Shown here piece by piece: positions 10,335-22,035 of a stretch of DNA of 64,000 nucleotides. The notes beneath the pieces were generated by a model, which was not told where the DNA came from, searched no databases, and saw nothing but the letters and a program-made list of their open reading frames with translations. This DNA comes from Heliocybe sulcata (lineage: Eukaryota > Basidiomycota > Agaricomycetes > Gloeophyllales > Gloeophyllaceae). Location of the stretch: the NCBI GenBank assembly GCA_004369045.1, contig ML213503.1, positions 819,343 through 883,342 on the forward strand, written 5' to 3'. Positions within the stretch are counted from its first letter, which is position 1. Each line of letters begins with the position of its first letter. Position numbers and translations under genes: made by a program.

Positions 10335-12369
10335 CTACGCCGAGGCGATTACTAACGTGAAGTCATTAGAGTGGCTGCTGCCGGTGTAGACCGTCTCTTG
10401 AGTGGAACCGCTTGGGCTGCCGTCCGCAGTCCAAGCCGTAGAACCACTGTAAGCCAAGAGCAACTTGCCACCCGAGGAGACCTGCTAAAACTCAGTTCAT
10501 GACTTCTTTCCGTGGGATACGTCCACGTACCGCTGAGAAGGACGAAGCTGAAGAGACGCTGCTGCCACAGGTGAGCTTGCCGCTCGAAACTGCGCATTTA
10601 CCCTTGGATGTTGACATTGTGAAGCTTGAGGCGGAGCCTGACAGTGTATATGTGGCGAGGGTTTGCGTCGACCATGTACCCGCTGACAATAGACCACCGG
10701 TCGAGCTGCCAGAGGACGTGGACGCTGTCAGATGCGCCTTAGACGGGAGACCCCCGGAAGTAGGGCTTGAGCCCTAATTGGTGTAATCGAATCATTAGAG
10801 TTCTGTTATAATGCCAATCTCTAGAAGAATCTCACCCCAGACGTCGTCTGTCAATCTGCTGTCAGCGATGTAGTGACGATCAGGAGGTAAAGAAACTCGT
10901 ACTGTGCTGGTGCCTCCACCGCCACCGGAGCCGGATTTCAGGGGATACTTGATACCGCTTGAAGGGCACGAGCCACTCTCCGGTGCGTCTAATCTCATGT
11001 TAAGATTAAAAGAAACGGTAATCAGGAAACTGACGAACCAATTGGCACAAAAGTGCCGTCAATGAGAGAACCCTTCAAGTTGAAGTACCAGCTGATTGCA
11101 TCCAACGAGCCGCTCGAGCAACTCAACGCGGGTGTGACGCCCTGGAAGCAGACAATGAGTACGCTTGACGAAGCCCATAGGCTCCTTGCTCACTGAAGCA
11201 GACTTGAGGGCGGAAGTAAGGGTAGAAAGGGTGTATGTCTTGCTGGAGGAAGGTGTAATGCCTGCATCGGCGAGCCAGGTGTAGGTCGGGAGCGTCTACA
11301 TTCAACGTTCATCGTTGCTATCATCCCTGTTGAGATTCGAGACTCACCTTGAACAGCTTCACGACTGTCTGAAAGAAAGCAACCGCCTGTTCCGTTCGAC
11401 GTCTTACAATTGCATTCCCCACTTGCACTCGCATTGACGTACCTCAGCCCCCTTGGCACTACCACTGGGTAGACAGCTCGTCTCCAAAGTGCTGCAAGAC
11501 GACGATTAGCCATCTTCGGGAAGGATTCAAGCCGTGTACAGACCTGTAGCATGTACCGTGCGTACTCCATTCGTGCTTTTCCATATCCGTCAGGTTCCTA
11601 GTAACTTCTCCGTAGAGTAGATGCATACCTCCCAGAATTGCTCATTTTCGCCGTCGATATCGACCCAGTACTATGTGCCACAAGTCAGTGACAGCGCGAC
11701 AGCGTAGTATTCAGGTGGTAATCTACCTGCTGCATGTACGACAGCGTGTCACTGGCGCCTTGGTCTTCAAGAAGCTATTGAACGTGTCAGCAAGCCCTGC
11801 CAAATCTAACATCCATTCACATACTCCAGCAATATCGGAGTAATCCCGTGACGAGTCACAATTTTCCTCGTAAGTTCCATCACAGCTGTAGGCGGTCATT
11901 ATATGGGCTAGGACGACAAAGAATGTGAGACGTACTTGTCGGGCCAGAGTCCTGTGACGCAAGCAACATTCAGGGTGCATTCTGACTGTTTTTATAGTGC
12001 GTATCACGTACCATGAATCGTCCAACTGTCGCTCGGACCAGTGGAAGGGTTTGTATCCCAGAACTTTGGCGGATTAGCGGGAGTTCCGGCAGTCCGTCAG
12101 TACCACTCACTTGTGTCTGCAACAAAAGACCCTAGCAAGCAACCATAGATGAGTAATAGAAGGAAGCCTGGTACAGTGATATGTACTCCAGGAGATTCAA
12201 AACAGCAGAGATCACTTTGTGCTGTGGTATTGTGGCAAGAGGTAGCTCCGGAGGTTGAGCAACCTGAGCTGATCCTCTTGAACAGGTCCATAGGTCCCAC
12301 CGGCGTAACGAAGGGGGATGCCAGGGTGCCTAGTGGCAGAAGGGCTCCGATAGCTATAATGCCCAGCAT
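10335..12369 (-). CDS. Secreted ribonuclease T2 with C-terminal extension
   Basis: ATG 12369 opens a signal peptide (MLGIIAIGALLPLGTLAS). A Cys-rich N-terminal part follows (CSTSGATSCHNTTAQSDLCC). Active-site motif CAS I, WTIHGLWPD, is split by an intron near 11960-12015. CAS II is assembled across an intron near 11575-11632 as FWE|HEWSTHGTCYS. Both catalytic His and the Glu are present; the usual Lys of KHGTC is Thr. After YPLKSGSGGGGGTSTVRVSL comes a C-terminal beta-rich domain seen in fungal 'RNase T2-like' enzymes (about 120 residues), ending DFTLVIASA at TAG 10335. The enzyme cleaves RNA outside the cell or in vacuoles through 2',3'-cyclic phosphates. About nine introns; some small exon limits are approximate. 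Confidence 0.9.
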
Positions 12370-13084
12370 TGTGACGATCCGGACCAGGAAAGGTGGACTT
12401 GAGCAGCAGAGTTGGGGGGACCAGACGAGCTCTCCGACCTCAGCATCGCGACCGTCACCTTATAACCCTAATCTCTGCAAGTCGTTACTGGCTGTGAAGC
12501 AACCATACGTTGCTGTCAGAGACTGGCTGTTATCGCTGCTTCGTCAACGTGCGCGTTCCCTCCTCGGAGCCAAGAGCATGCGACAACGACCGAAGGAGTT
12601 ACGGCAGCCGGGCGAATGATCACGCTCGAAAGTGCACGCATTGTTGCTTGCCAGGCTTCGATAGCACAAATATAAGCGGACCATACGATGTGAGTGCCAA
12701 AGACCGATCTTCTTTTGTTCCGAGCTGGGGCACCTGGGGTGCCGGCGGTAAGACGACATGGCGCAGCTGTCAGCGCTCCGACTCCCTACCCTAGTTAACT
12801 TGTGTGATCATTGAGTACGATATCTCAGAGAACCTCGAGGCGATGTCTCCGTCAGCCCACAGGGCGACCGCAAGTCAAATAATCTAAGCAGTTGAAACTG
12901 TCGGACCATGTGCATAACCAGCATCCGCAGTTCGCGAAAGTGGGGTATAATGTCGGCAACATCTTCCGATGAGGACCAATTCCGAGAGATGAAAGCTCAA
13001 GCGAGGATTAGATACATAAGAAAGCAGTGCAAAGCAGTATACAGCAAAGATCGACACCCTAGATCATATCACACGCGCTCCGAC
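12370..13084. promoter_or_regulatory. Intergenic region; RNase T2 promoter
   Basis: 715 bp between the RNase T2 start and the end of the Msc7-like gene. A TATA-like TTATAA at 12460-12465 lies about 90 bp upstream of the RNase ATG. Open frames here have no family similarity or exon-like structure. Nothing else seen. Confidence 0.4.
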
Positions 13085-15515
13085 TCACCGTCCCGCGGCG
13101 TTCATCAGCTTGGTCAAAGAGTCGAAGCGAGCGCGCCACCCATCTGCATACAGCACTCCGACAAGTCCACTAACAAATGCCCTGAAGAAGGGTCAGCACT
13201 CTACTGCGATGACTCAAAAAAGAGGAACGTACCAGCTTTGCTGCACGGAGGCAATGGGGTAATCCAATACCTTGGGGATGCTCGTTTGAATGAGCCATGG
13301 CCAACGGTCGACAACGATGGCTTTGGGATTCGTTAACGACCGCAGGCCTTCCGGACCGCCTGCTTAACAGTGAAGTGATCGAACAACTGGAAAAACACGG
13401 TATGTGCCTACCGAAACGACCATATCCACTAGCTTTGGTACCTCCAAAAGGTAAGTCTTGGCTGCAGCGGGTCATTAGTAGATGGGATTGAAGATCGCGC
13501 GGAATACATACTTCAACTGCCAGGAAATTAGAATAGAAGCTGAGAAGGATATGTATGAGGACGTACATAGAAAACACCGAAGTCATTGATGGACACCATT
13601 CCACATTCCAGGCGCTTCGCGACATTGACGCATTCCTCCTGGTCGGGACCCCAAACGCTGGCACCCAGACCATATCGAGTACCATTGGCTAGCTCAATAG
13701 CTTCCTCTGTTGTCTCAAAGGACATGAGAAGCGCCACAGGCGCGAACACTGAATGCATGGACCGTAAGACTGAGGTCCTTGGATATGTAAGTGCTTTCCT
13801 CACACTCTTCTTGAACGACCCTCGTTTCCTCCGGAGCTTCACCGACGATAGTAGGTTCAAAGAAAGCACCATTCGCGTGGTAAGGGTGGTGATGGCGCTT
13901 CCCGCCTATAACCGTCGCACCTGCATCTTGCGCTTGAGCAATGACAGTCTCAAGGTGATCGAATCTATCTCTCGATATCATCGCACCGCAGTCTACTGGA
14001 TTAAGGTAGTCATCGGCGACCTGCGGTAAAACGGCACCGCAACGGAGGTCCTTAACACGATCCGATAGCTCCTCGAGGAGATCCGGGTATAGACTCGAAT
14101 GAACGATGAGTTTCTCGATACCAATGCAGTTCTGGCCGACATTTTGGCTGTAAATGCATTAGCGTTGAACCCAGGCTGAGAAAACCAGCCAATCACGGTA
14201 CGTACTAGACACCTCTCATCCATAGACTAGCGTACTTCTTGATGTTGGTTCCTTGGAGGATAATAGCGGGGTCTTTGCCACCCAGTTCTAGAGTCACGGG
14301 GGTTAGGTGGACAGTCGCGGCTTGAGCAACCTGCTTGGAATTACATCACTGCATATACAGCGTTCAGCAGCGACGGACCTTTCGCCCAACCTCCTCTGAG
14401 CCTATGAAAGTGATGTGCTTTATATGCTGCGACGTAGTCAACGCTTCTGCGGCATCTGGCCAGCAACAAACTAACTGCGCCGGTTTAAGCTGGTAGCCAT
14501 GAACGTTCGCGATTATACTCACCTGAACCAGCTCCGGATCATAACCACAAACACGTAGGCATTCCTTGATTGCACCGACAAACCACTGAGTGGACCAAAT
14601 GACCTGTTCGGAGCATTTCACGACAACAGCGTTGCCAGCAAACAACCCAGCCAGTATAGGGGACCATGCATTATGTAAAGCTGATCGTTAATGAGCACCA
14701 CCATATAGTCTCCGACAGAACGGATTTGACTCACGGTAATTCCATGACACGATGGCGGACACGACCCCCAATGGCTCGTAATGCACTTCGGACAGCTTGT
14801 AGCTCAATATAAGATTTGTTCTCCTTCGTTCAGGTTGTAGATATCTCTCCCCGTGGTTGATTATCCAGTCCATTTTAGAGCATGTTGTCAAGATCTCGCC
14901 CAACGCAGCGTCGATCACTGTCAACGGAAACCGGTCAACTGCCTTCCCTAGAGGTAGTCGTGCGACCTACTCGTCTTCCCAGTATCCCGGCAAGCGACTC
15001 GAGCACACGACTCCTGATTCTCCACCAGCCATTTCTTTAGACTCCTAATCACCCGTCTCCGTTGTGCGAAGGAAGTCTGGCGCCATTCCTTCTGCGCCGC
15101 TCCAGCCGCTTCGATTTTTTGCTGAATTTCCGTAGGGTCGTCCGCCACTATCGTTCCAAGGTGCAATCCGGTCGCGGGGTCATAGCTTGTGATATACCGT
15201 CTGCCTTCTGGCCGGAATGGAGGCATTAGGTCCTCCATGCCTTTGTGAGATTCCAGACTTGGGTTTTCGATCACAATAGACTGCCATCCTGGCTCGGCTT
15301 CCTAAAGAACAGGTTATAGGCAGAAACGTAGAAAGGGGTGGTGCAATGCTGACTCTGGGTTCCGGCCAGCGAAAGGGTATAGGTCTATTTCGATTATTCT
15401 GGTATCTCCTGAATACTAGGTATATCCCAAGGGCGAAGAAGATCGTTAATGGGGTAACAAAGTCCGTCCCTTCTTCGTCGTAGTCGTCGCCAGAGAACAG
15501 TCGTAACCCAAACAT
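13085..15515 (-). CDS. MSC7: Membrane-anchored aldehyde dehydrogenase, Msc7 type
   Basis: ATG 15515 begins a short N-terminus with one transmembrane helix ([15 protein letters not shown]) followed by basic residues, then a full ALDH domain over about ten exons. Landmarks are [50 protein letters not shown] (cofactor site) and [15 protein letters not shown]. Then come [28 protein letters not shown] (catalytic Glu), QNVGQNCIG (catalytic Cys), [11 protein letters not shown] and [20 protein letters not shown]. It ends [10 protein letters not shown] at TGA 13085. The N-terminal membrane anchor and C-terminal segment match yeast Msc7 and not soluble ALDHs. The physiological substrate is not established. 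Both catalytic residues are intact. Confidence 0.88.
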
Positions 15516-15786
15516 TCGTGAAACAGGCGAGTAGGGAGTAAATCAACAGAAAGGAAACGCCGTAGCGTTAAGAGAAGAGAAGTGGCGGGATTTTTGAAAC
15601 TCGAACTGCAACGCGCTCGGTCACGTGGCACGCGACTTTGGCGATAATGGGCGCGCCGGCGTGCTCAGTCCGAGACGCTGGACGAAGCTCCCGTCAACTC
15701 ACTATGCAGATAATAGTATCCTGTCTTCAGAGTGACCGCCATGCCACCCCAACGATTATGATTCATCAAATATTAGGAGGTAAGTA

Positions 15787-18700
15787 TCACTGCCCCTCTG
15801 CCCTGACGGTCGCAACCTCCAACATAGGCCAATCCACACTCCGACGGCACATCCCACGAAACACCCCGTCCGGTTTCCTCAGCAAGCGTCGTGGTTGGTC
15901 GAACTCCACAACTCTTCCCTTGTCCAGCACCAAAATGCGGTCATAGTCGATGATCGTCTTTAAGCGGTGTGCAATGGTGATAACCATCGCGCTCGCAAGT
16001 TCTTCCCGTATGGTCTTTTGGATCTGCAGAGCAGGACTAAGAATGATTTGTACACAAGAAGTACAGGATACACTGACCTGATCGTCAAGTTGCGAGTCTA
16101 TTTGAGAAGTGGCTTCGTCTAGGATGATGATAGAAGTTTTACGGAGGATTGCGCGCGCCAGAGCAACCAGTTGCCTTTCGCCAGCACTAAGCGATCCTCC
16201 CTGGCTGATGGGCATATCAAGGTTTACGGATGAGGACGGTCCTGACGGATCGCTCTTCTTCAGGAGGGGTAAGAGGTGGCATCTTTCAAGTACGTCCCAA
16301 CATTCTTCATCTGTATGTTCCTCGAAAGGATCCAGATTGCTTCGTAGCGTCCCGGAGAACAGTGATACGTCTTGACTGACCATCGTCTGTATGTGCATGA
16401 GCTGATAGCTTCAGAGTAAGGCATGGCAGATACTCACAATCCGACTTCTTAGGTCATCCAACCCGATTGTGGAGACGTCAATGTCATCGACTCTGATGTT
16501 TATGCTGTTCGAGGCGCTGGTTCTCCATTTATCACAGGCGACACTCACATGATCCTTCCCATACTGGGCTCTACCATACGCAGGAGTGAAAGGGCAAGCG
16601 TAGATTTGCCTTGAGAATTACAAGAGGTCAGTCCTCACAATGGGACCTTCAGCGTGTCGGAACTCACCAGACCCAGTTCTACCCACCTAGCGTTCGCTAT
16701 TTGTCAATATAAAACACAGATGCATTGTCGAACAGACTTACCACTCCAATCTTCTCCGAAGGCTCTATGACGAAGCTGATGTCCGACAGAACAGCCGGGA
16801 GATCCGGAGCGTATCGCACAACCAGATTGTCTACGATCAGCCGCCCGTTCGTGCTGGGCCAGTAGGCAGGAGGTGTCTTTTCTTCAATGACAGCTGGAGC
16901 TTCTTGGGGGACGTCCAAATACTCCACGATACGTTCTACAGAGTTGAAATTGAGTTCGACTTGCGCCGCGACCCTGGAGGAGGCGCGCTTAATTCAGTAT
17001 TCATCGCCAGCCCCGCAGTTATTCATACCTGACGAGGACCCTAGATGCCTCTGCAAACACTCCGGCCTGAACGATGACTAGGGCAGCGAAACCGTCCGAG
17101 ATATTGCTCCACAAGGCGAATAGGGTAGTCATGAATACGACGACCGATCCCAAGCCTAAAATCATTCCGTAAGACACGTAGCGCTATCTGACTCACAGAA
17201 CCTACAATCATATCGCCAACGTAACCAGCTGCTAACAAGCCACTGCCTTTCCGTCAGTAAGATAGAGCTATATGTAGGCAGTTCCTGCTCACGTAGACAT
17301 GATCAAAGCCTTGGAACTTGTCAACCTTTTGATAAAACTTCTCCTGATACCTCTGCTCCATGGCGAAAGCCCGAACATGAGGCAAACCCCGAAGAAGCTC
17401 ATCGAAGCCCGCGAAAGCAGGTGACAGGGATATTGATTCGAGCCTGCGAATGTCTCTTGATGCTTGCACAAAGGGCGGAGCTAGTCGGATATACAGCCAT
17501 GCTATAACTACCGCGAACGGGCCAAAAGCCGGAACCACGGCAATGATCACGAAAAACGATACGAGAAAGTTGAGGACTCCTGAAAAGGCAGCACGAAGGG
17601 AGTTCTGAAGTGCATTGTCGACCGTGTTGATATCAGCTGTGAAGCGATTGAGTATCCGTCCGATTGGCGTCACGTCGAAGAATCGAGCAGGCGCCCTGGC
17701 GAGCCTATCCAGCATAGACACAAATAACGTCCGAGACGCTTGCAAGCTGGCGTAATAGCCAAGTGCAATATAGGAACAAAGGGTCAAGGCGCCAGCGACG
17801 GAGATCAGAAGGTAGATCGTCAGCCAAGGTTTGACATCCACGTCGGGTGGTGGTAGAGGTCCGATAGACAGACGGCTCCTTGCTGCTACGAGGCGATCGA
17901 CCATAAGCCTAACTGGCTCATACGCTTCACCCCATTTTGCTATGAAGACCTAACGAATGAGACATGAGTTCAGTAACACCAGAATGGTCCATAGGCAGTA
18001 CCTGATCCGCAACGGTGATACCACGAATCAATAGCATCAGCAGGAACGTCAGGAAGCAAGCAAAGATCCCTGAAGACCGAATATAAGTGATGTAGGTTCG
18101 TGCAGCAACGCGGCCTTCCGCTCTTGCCTCCGCCTCGACTAGCTTTCCCGATGGCGGGGCCGCCTTACGAGCTCGCTCCTCGCTTCCTGATCTATCGTCA
18201 GCTTCATTGTCGACCACGGTTTGAGTGGATGTTTCTGATGGAGCTTCATCCTCCTTCGGAACATCCTCGTGTTCCACTATGCTCTGCAGCAGGCCCTTGT
18301 CCTGTAGCTCTTGAATTGTGCCTTGGTGTAAGGCTTGACCTGCAGAGAGTTCAACAAAGTGTGATGCTGCTCGCAGACAGAGAGCGACGTGATGTGTCAC
18401 AAGAATGATCGTGCGGCCCTCTGTCAATCTTCCTAGAAGGCAATGTTCTACGAGGTGTTGCGCGGTATGCATATCAACAGCTGCTAAGCTGAAGAAACGT
18501 AAGGGGAGGTGGAGACGCGGCGGGATACCACTCACGGGTCGTCAAGAACGATACACTGGGGACATCACGCGTTAGCCCAGAAATTGTATGGGGGTTAGAC
18601 AACAGTTGAACTCACGGAGGCTTCAGAGTACATGGCCCGTGCAAGTGCAACTCTTGCCCTCTGACCGCCGGATAGTGTGATACCTTTCTCCCCAATCTCT

Positions 18701-21673
18701 GCTTCGCGTAAGCCAAAGTCTACATTCCCGAGTAAGAATATTCACCCGTCATGTCCCCTGCCTCGAATACATCAAGATCTCGCAGAAGAGCGCAGGCGTG
18801 CAAAACCGTGCGGTAGCGCTCCTCGTCAAAGCCATGCCGCGCACCGAAGATTATGTTCTCCCGGATAGTGGCATGTTCTAGCCCTGGAGACCTCCCCTTC
18901 AGATCAGTAAGGAGGATAAGAAACACGAGGCGAGAACTGACATGGGTTTTGTGCACAATATGCCACATGATGATCGCTCTTATCCATTTGAACTACACCG
19001 GAAACACATTTCATTTCTGCCACCGTTCAGATTGAGCGAAGAGCACAGGACAGAAGCCACCAGATTCACTGACCGCCGAGGAGCGCCGTCAAAAGAGCAC
19101 TTTTCCCTGCACCGGTCGGTCCAGTAACTAGGGTGAGCTTCCCGACCGGAAACTTGATTCTCAAAGGACCGAGTTGGAATCTTTCGCTCTCGGAATTGGA
19201 GTACCACTGAAGTACGGCGTCATCGAATCCTATCTCTTGACATGTACCAATGCCTTCGTGAGAGACCGTCCGCTTCAAAGAAGATGCCCATTCGGGTACT
19301 TCGGGTTCGCTCAGAAATGTCTCAATGCGCTGCATAGAGACGTATGCTGGAACAAGTCATGAGTAAACGTGCACGCAAGGCCAAAGACACAGAAAATACC
19401 ATGCAGGAAGGCGAACAATTGTCCTGGGAGAGACATCATCGGCTCCTGCAGTTGCGAAAATAGAGCCATGGAAGTAAAGGCTTTGGACACAGTCAACCGT
19501 TGTCCCGCCAACAATGTGTAACATAAGAATGCAGAAAGCATTGTCGCAGAAGGAATCCAGGTCCTAGAAGATCGTCCTAAGCTATCGTTCAGAGCCAAGG
19601 ACATAAAAGTCATACCATATGAAAACAATAGCGGTGCTAACGACATTGGCTTTCACGCGCCACTTCAATTCAGTCTCCCTAGAGTCTTTGACCTTGCGTG
19701 CCCAAAGATTCTCTGGAGGATGAACTCAGCACCTCAGGTTTCAATGCAAAATGCCGCCATACCCCAGCCATAAAACTTGAGAAACCGTACATTCTGGAAC
19801 AACTCATTGACAACGTTCATCCGCGTGTCCTTCGCAGCCCAAGAAGCCCTCGTGACCTAACAAAGCGCATAATCATCTCTGCGGATAGATGGAACAGAAT
19901 GCATGCTTACGAAGATACTGTATTTCGCCAATGGATAATTTACGGCATATGCCAGGAGGACGACGATAATACCAGCGAAGGCGCTCCAACCCAACACACT
20001 AGGCAATAAATCTGAGACCTATTGTCCGCCCTGTCATAGGGGACACTTGCCTGTAGAGGAAGGTCAGTGCAATGACCAGTCGAACGGGGGCAACGAAGAT
20101 CTTCGAGAAATCCCAGAAACGCTGAGAGACAGCATATGCATCCCCTCTACCGAGAATCTTCAGTTCAGATCGATTAGCTCTCATTATACAAGCAGAGCAC
20201 TGACTGCATCAGGTTGACTACTTTCCCGAGATCTGCACTTTCGGACGTCCCATCGGCACTGGCAGCGATGCCGCTTACATCAAGCCGTTTCAAGGCCTTG
20301 TAATGTAGTGCACAGAAGAGTTGCCCTCTCGTGCGTTCGTACGTACGACGAGTATGCCATGTCTGGAACAGGGCTGTCTGCGCGAAAGAGAGGTGGGCTA
20401 AGAAAGTTACGAGGGCGAAAGTAAAAGCCGTCCTATTCGCTTCCGGCGATGGATTCGACAACGCCGATAATATCTGCTGCAGGGCATACGGTGGGACAAA
20501 GCCTGTATGGGGTGTCAGAAATCGCAACACAAGCTCATGAAGTTGACAGCCCACCGACTACAGCCACCCATAATTCTAGAACGATATCAAGAGACAAGTC
20601 TAGTGTATTGGAGACCAACAAAAAACGCAAAAGCGAATGTGTAGGATGCCTGACAGCAATGCGATTCACTTCCCACATCACGCAGATGATTCAGGTATCC
20701 TCACTCTTTCTGATACCTGAGATATTTCTCGAATAGGTTCTTGTGTTGGAAATATGGCGAGAGCCGCCATACGTCAACATCATCCAGCCTGTGCTTCATG
20801 GCTACACCGAAGATAGGTTCGACAAATGAAAAGGTGCACCACGACCAGAGCGAGACTCTATCCTCTGGGGACGTAAGGGCGCTGGAAGGTGCCTAGACGA
20901 CGTTAGAAGCGACAGTTTTCAACGGGAGCGAGACACATACGTCTGTAGGACAAGCTACGTTGTCTGCAGGGAGCAAGGCTTCCATGGGCAGTGAGCCTGT
21001 AATATAGAAAAGAACTCCTGGCACAAAGCAGTCCACGGAGTCGACTATAAGCTCCGCAACGTCGAGTTTCGGGCTGACTGTGTCCAAGAGCAAGTTCACG
21101 AACGCCACTAAGACGTTCACGCCAAAGAATGCGACAAGGAAATATGGCGTCGTCAAAGGAGGTTTCATCACTACTCTTACCGCTGCATACCCCTGGAGAC
21201 GGCTTTACTCGAGAAACAACCGAATGCAAGCAATATTGCGCACCCAAGTGATGCAAGCTATCGAAAAGCGAGAAGCGGATTCATAATCCTGGATCGCCTC
21301 AGCATAAATGAATCCAGCCAAAAATGCAGCACTTTGTAGGAGAGGCAACAGGACCAAGATTCGGATTTTCCAGGTGGAATAACGGGCTCTCTCTCCAACC
21401 TCGTTCGGGTCGATATCTTCGATAGTCAGAAAATTCCTGTAGGCCGCTCGAAATGCCAGCCACGGAGCAAGCCTGATTTTTGGTAGGTTCAAGAAGCAGA
21501 CGGCATCATAGAGGACAGAAAGAACGATGACGAGAGCTGGCGCCGTTATTTTCCAGCCTTGGTTTTGAGAGATTAGTAGTGGGGTTTCCGTGACCACAGC
21601 CTGGAAGGAAGATTATGGAAAGGCTTCGCCGGCATATACGGCCTCTTTCGAAACTAACCTCGGATATGTTCAT
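15787..21673 (-). CDS. ABCC-type (MRP) full-length ABC transporter
   Basis: A large multi-exon gene. The best start is ATG 21673 (MNISE), joined by an intron to AVVTETPLLISQNQG. An N-terminal TMD0 block follows, then two TMD-NBD halves. NBD1 has Walker A GPTGAGKS (near 19100), signature LSGGQRARVALARA (near 18660) and Walker B CIVLDDP. Asp replaces the catalytic Glu there, as in other ABCC proteins. NBD2 has Walker A GRTGSGKST, signature SLSAGERQLVALARAI, Walker B IIILDEATSQID and the H-loop IAHRL. TMD2 contains RFFDVTPIGRILNRF. The protein ends MLEVATVRAEGQ at 15787. ABCC proteins export or vacuole-load glutathione conjugates and other organic anions; the substrate here is unknown. The Walker A of NBD2 sits on a 19-nt exon. 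Confidence 0.9.
16668..16686 (-). other. 19-nt microexon carrying the NBD2 Walker A core
   Basis: Between EKIGV|gtaagt (upstream exon) and GKSTLALSLLRMVEPS (downstream exon), the only sequence that restores the ABC Walker A motif is a 19-nt exon encoding VGRTGS plus one base. It is flanked by an AG acceptor and a GTGAGT donor. It enters in phase 0 and leaves in phase 1. Confidence 0.75.
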
Positions 21674-22035
21674 CCCTTTCGTGGCGGATCACCTCCAGTA
21701 AGGTGGTGGTGAGCAGACAGCAAAGACCAGCGGCTCCGGGCCGGCTAATAGCCGAACCCGACAAGCTGCACTATCTCAGTGTTGTATGGCTGAGGTATGT
21801 TTAGGCACGGATAGCCAGAGATAACTCTGCTAAACTCCGGCCTATCGTACGGTCGGATAATTAGTGGGAAACGCAGTGACTGCATAACCTGGGAGGGGGA
21901 TGTTGGGCAGACGCGCTACAGATCGTTCCATGACCAACACAGGATTTTACCCAAGAAAACTAGTCTCGAGCCTAAAGCCGGGGATTGTCCTAAATACTGT
22001 GGCCTATTGTACAGCGTTGGAAACACATTATACTG
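21674..22035. promoter_or_regulatory. Promoter region of the ABC transporter
   Basis: About 360 bp between the ABC start and the 3' end of GNL1, both on the minus strand. It should hold the ABC promoter and the GNL1 terminator region's far side. No TATA box or conserved element stands out. Confidence 0.3.

Noticed and set aside
21205-21597. ABC transporter start at 21597
   Set aside because: The codon there is GTG; an intron leads to a proper ATG at 21673.
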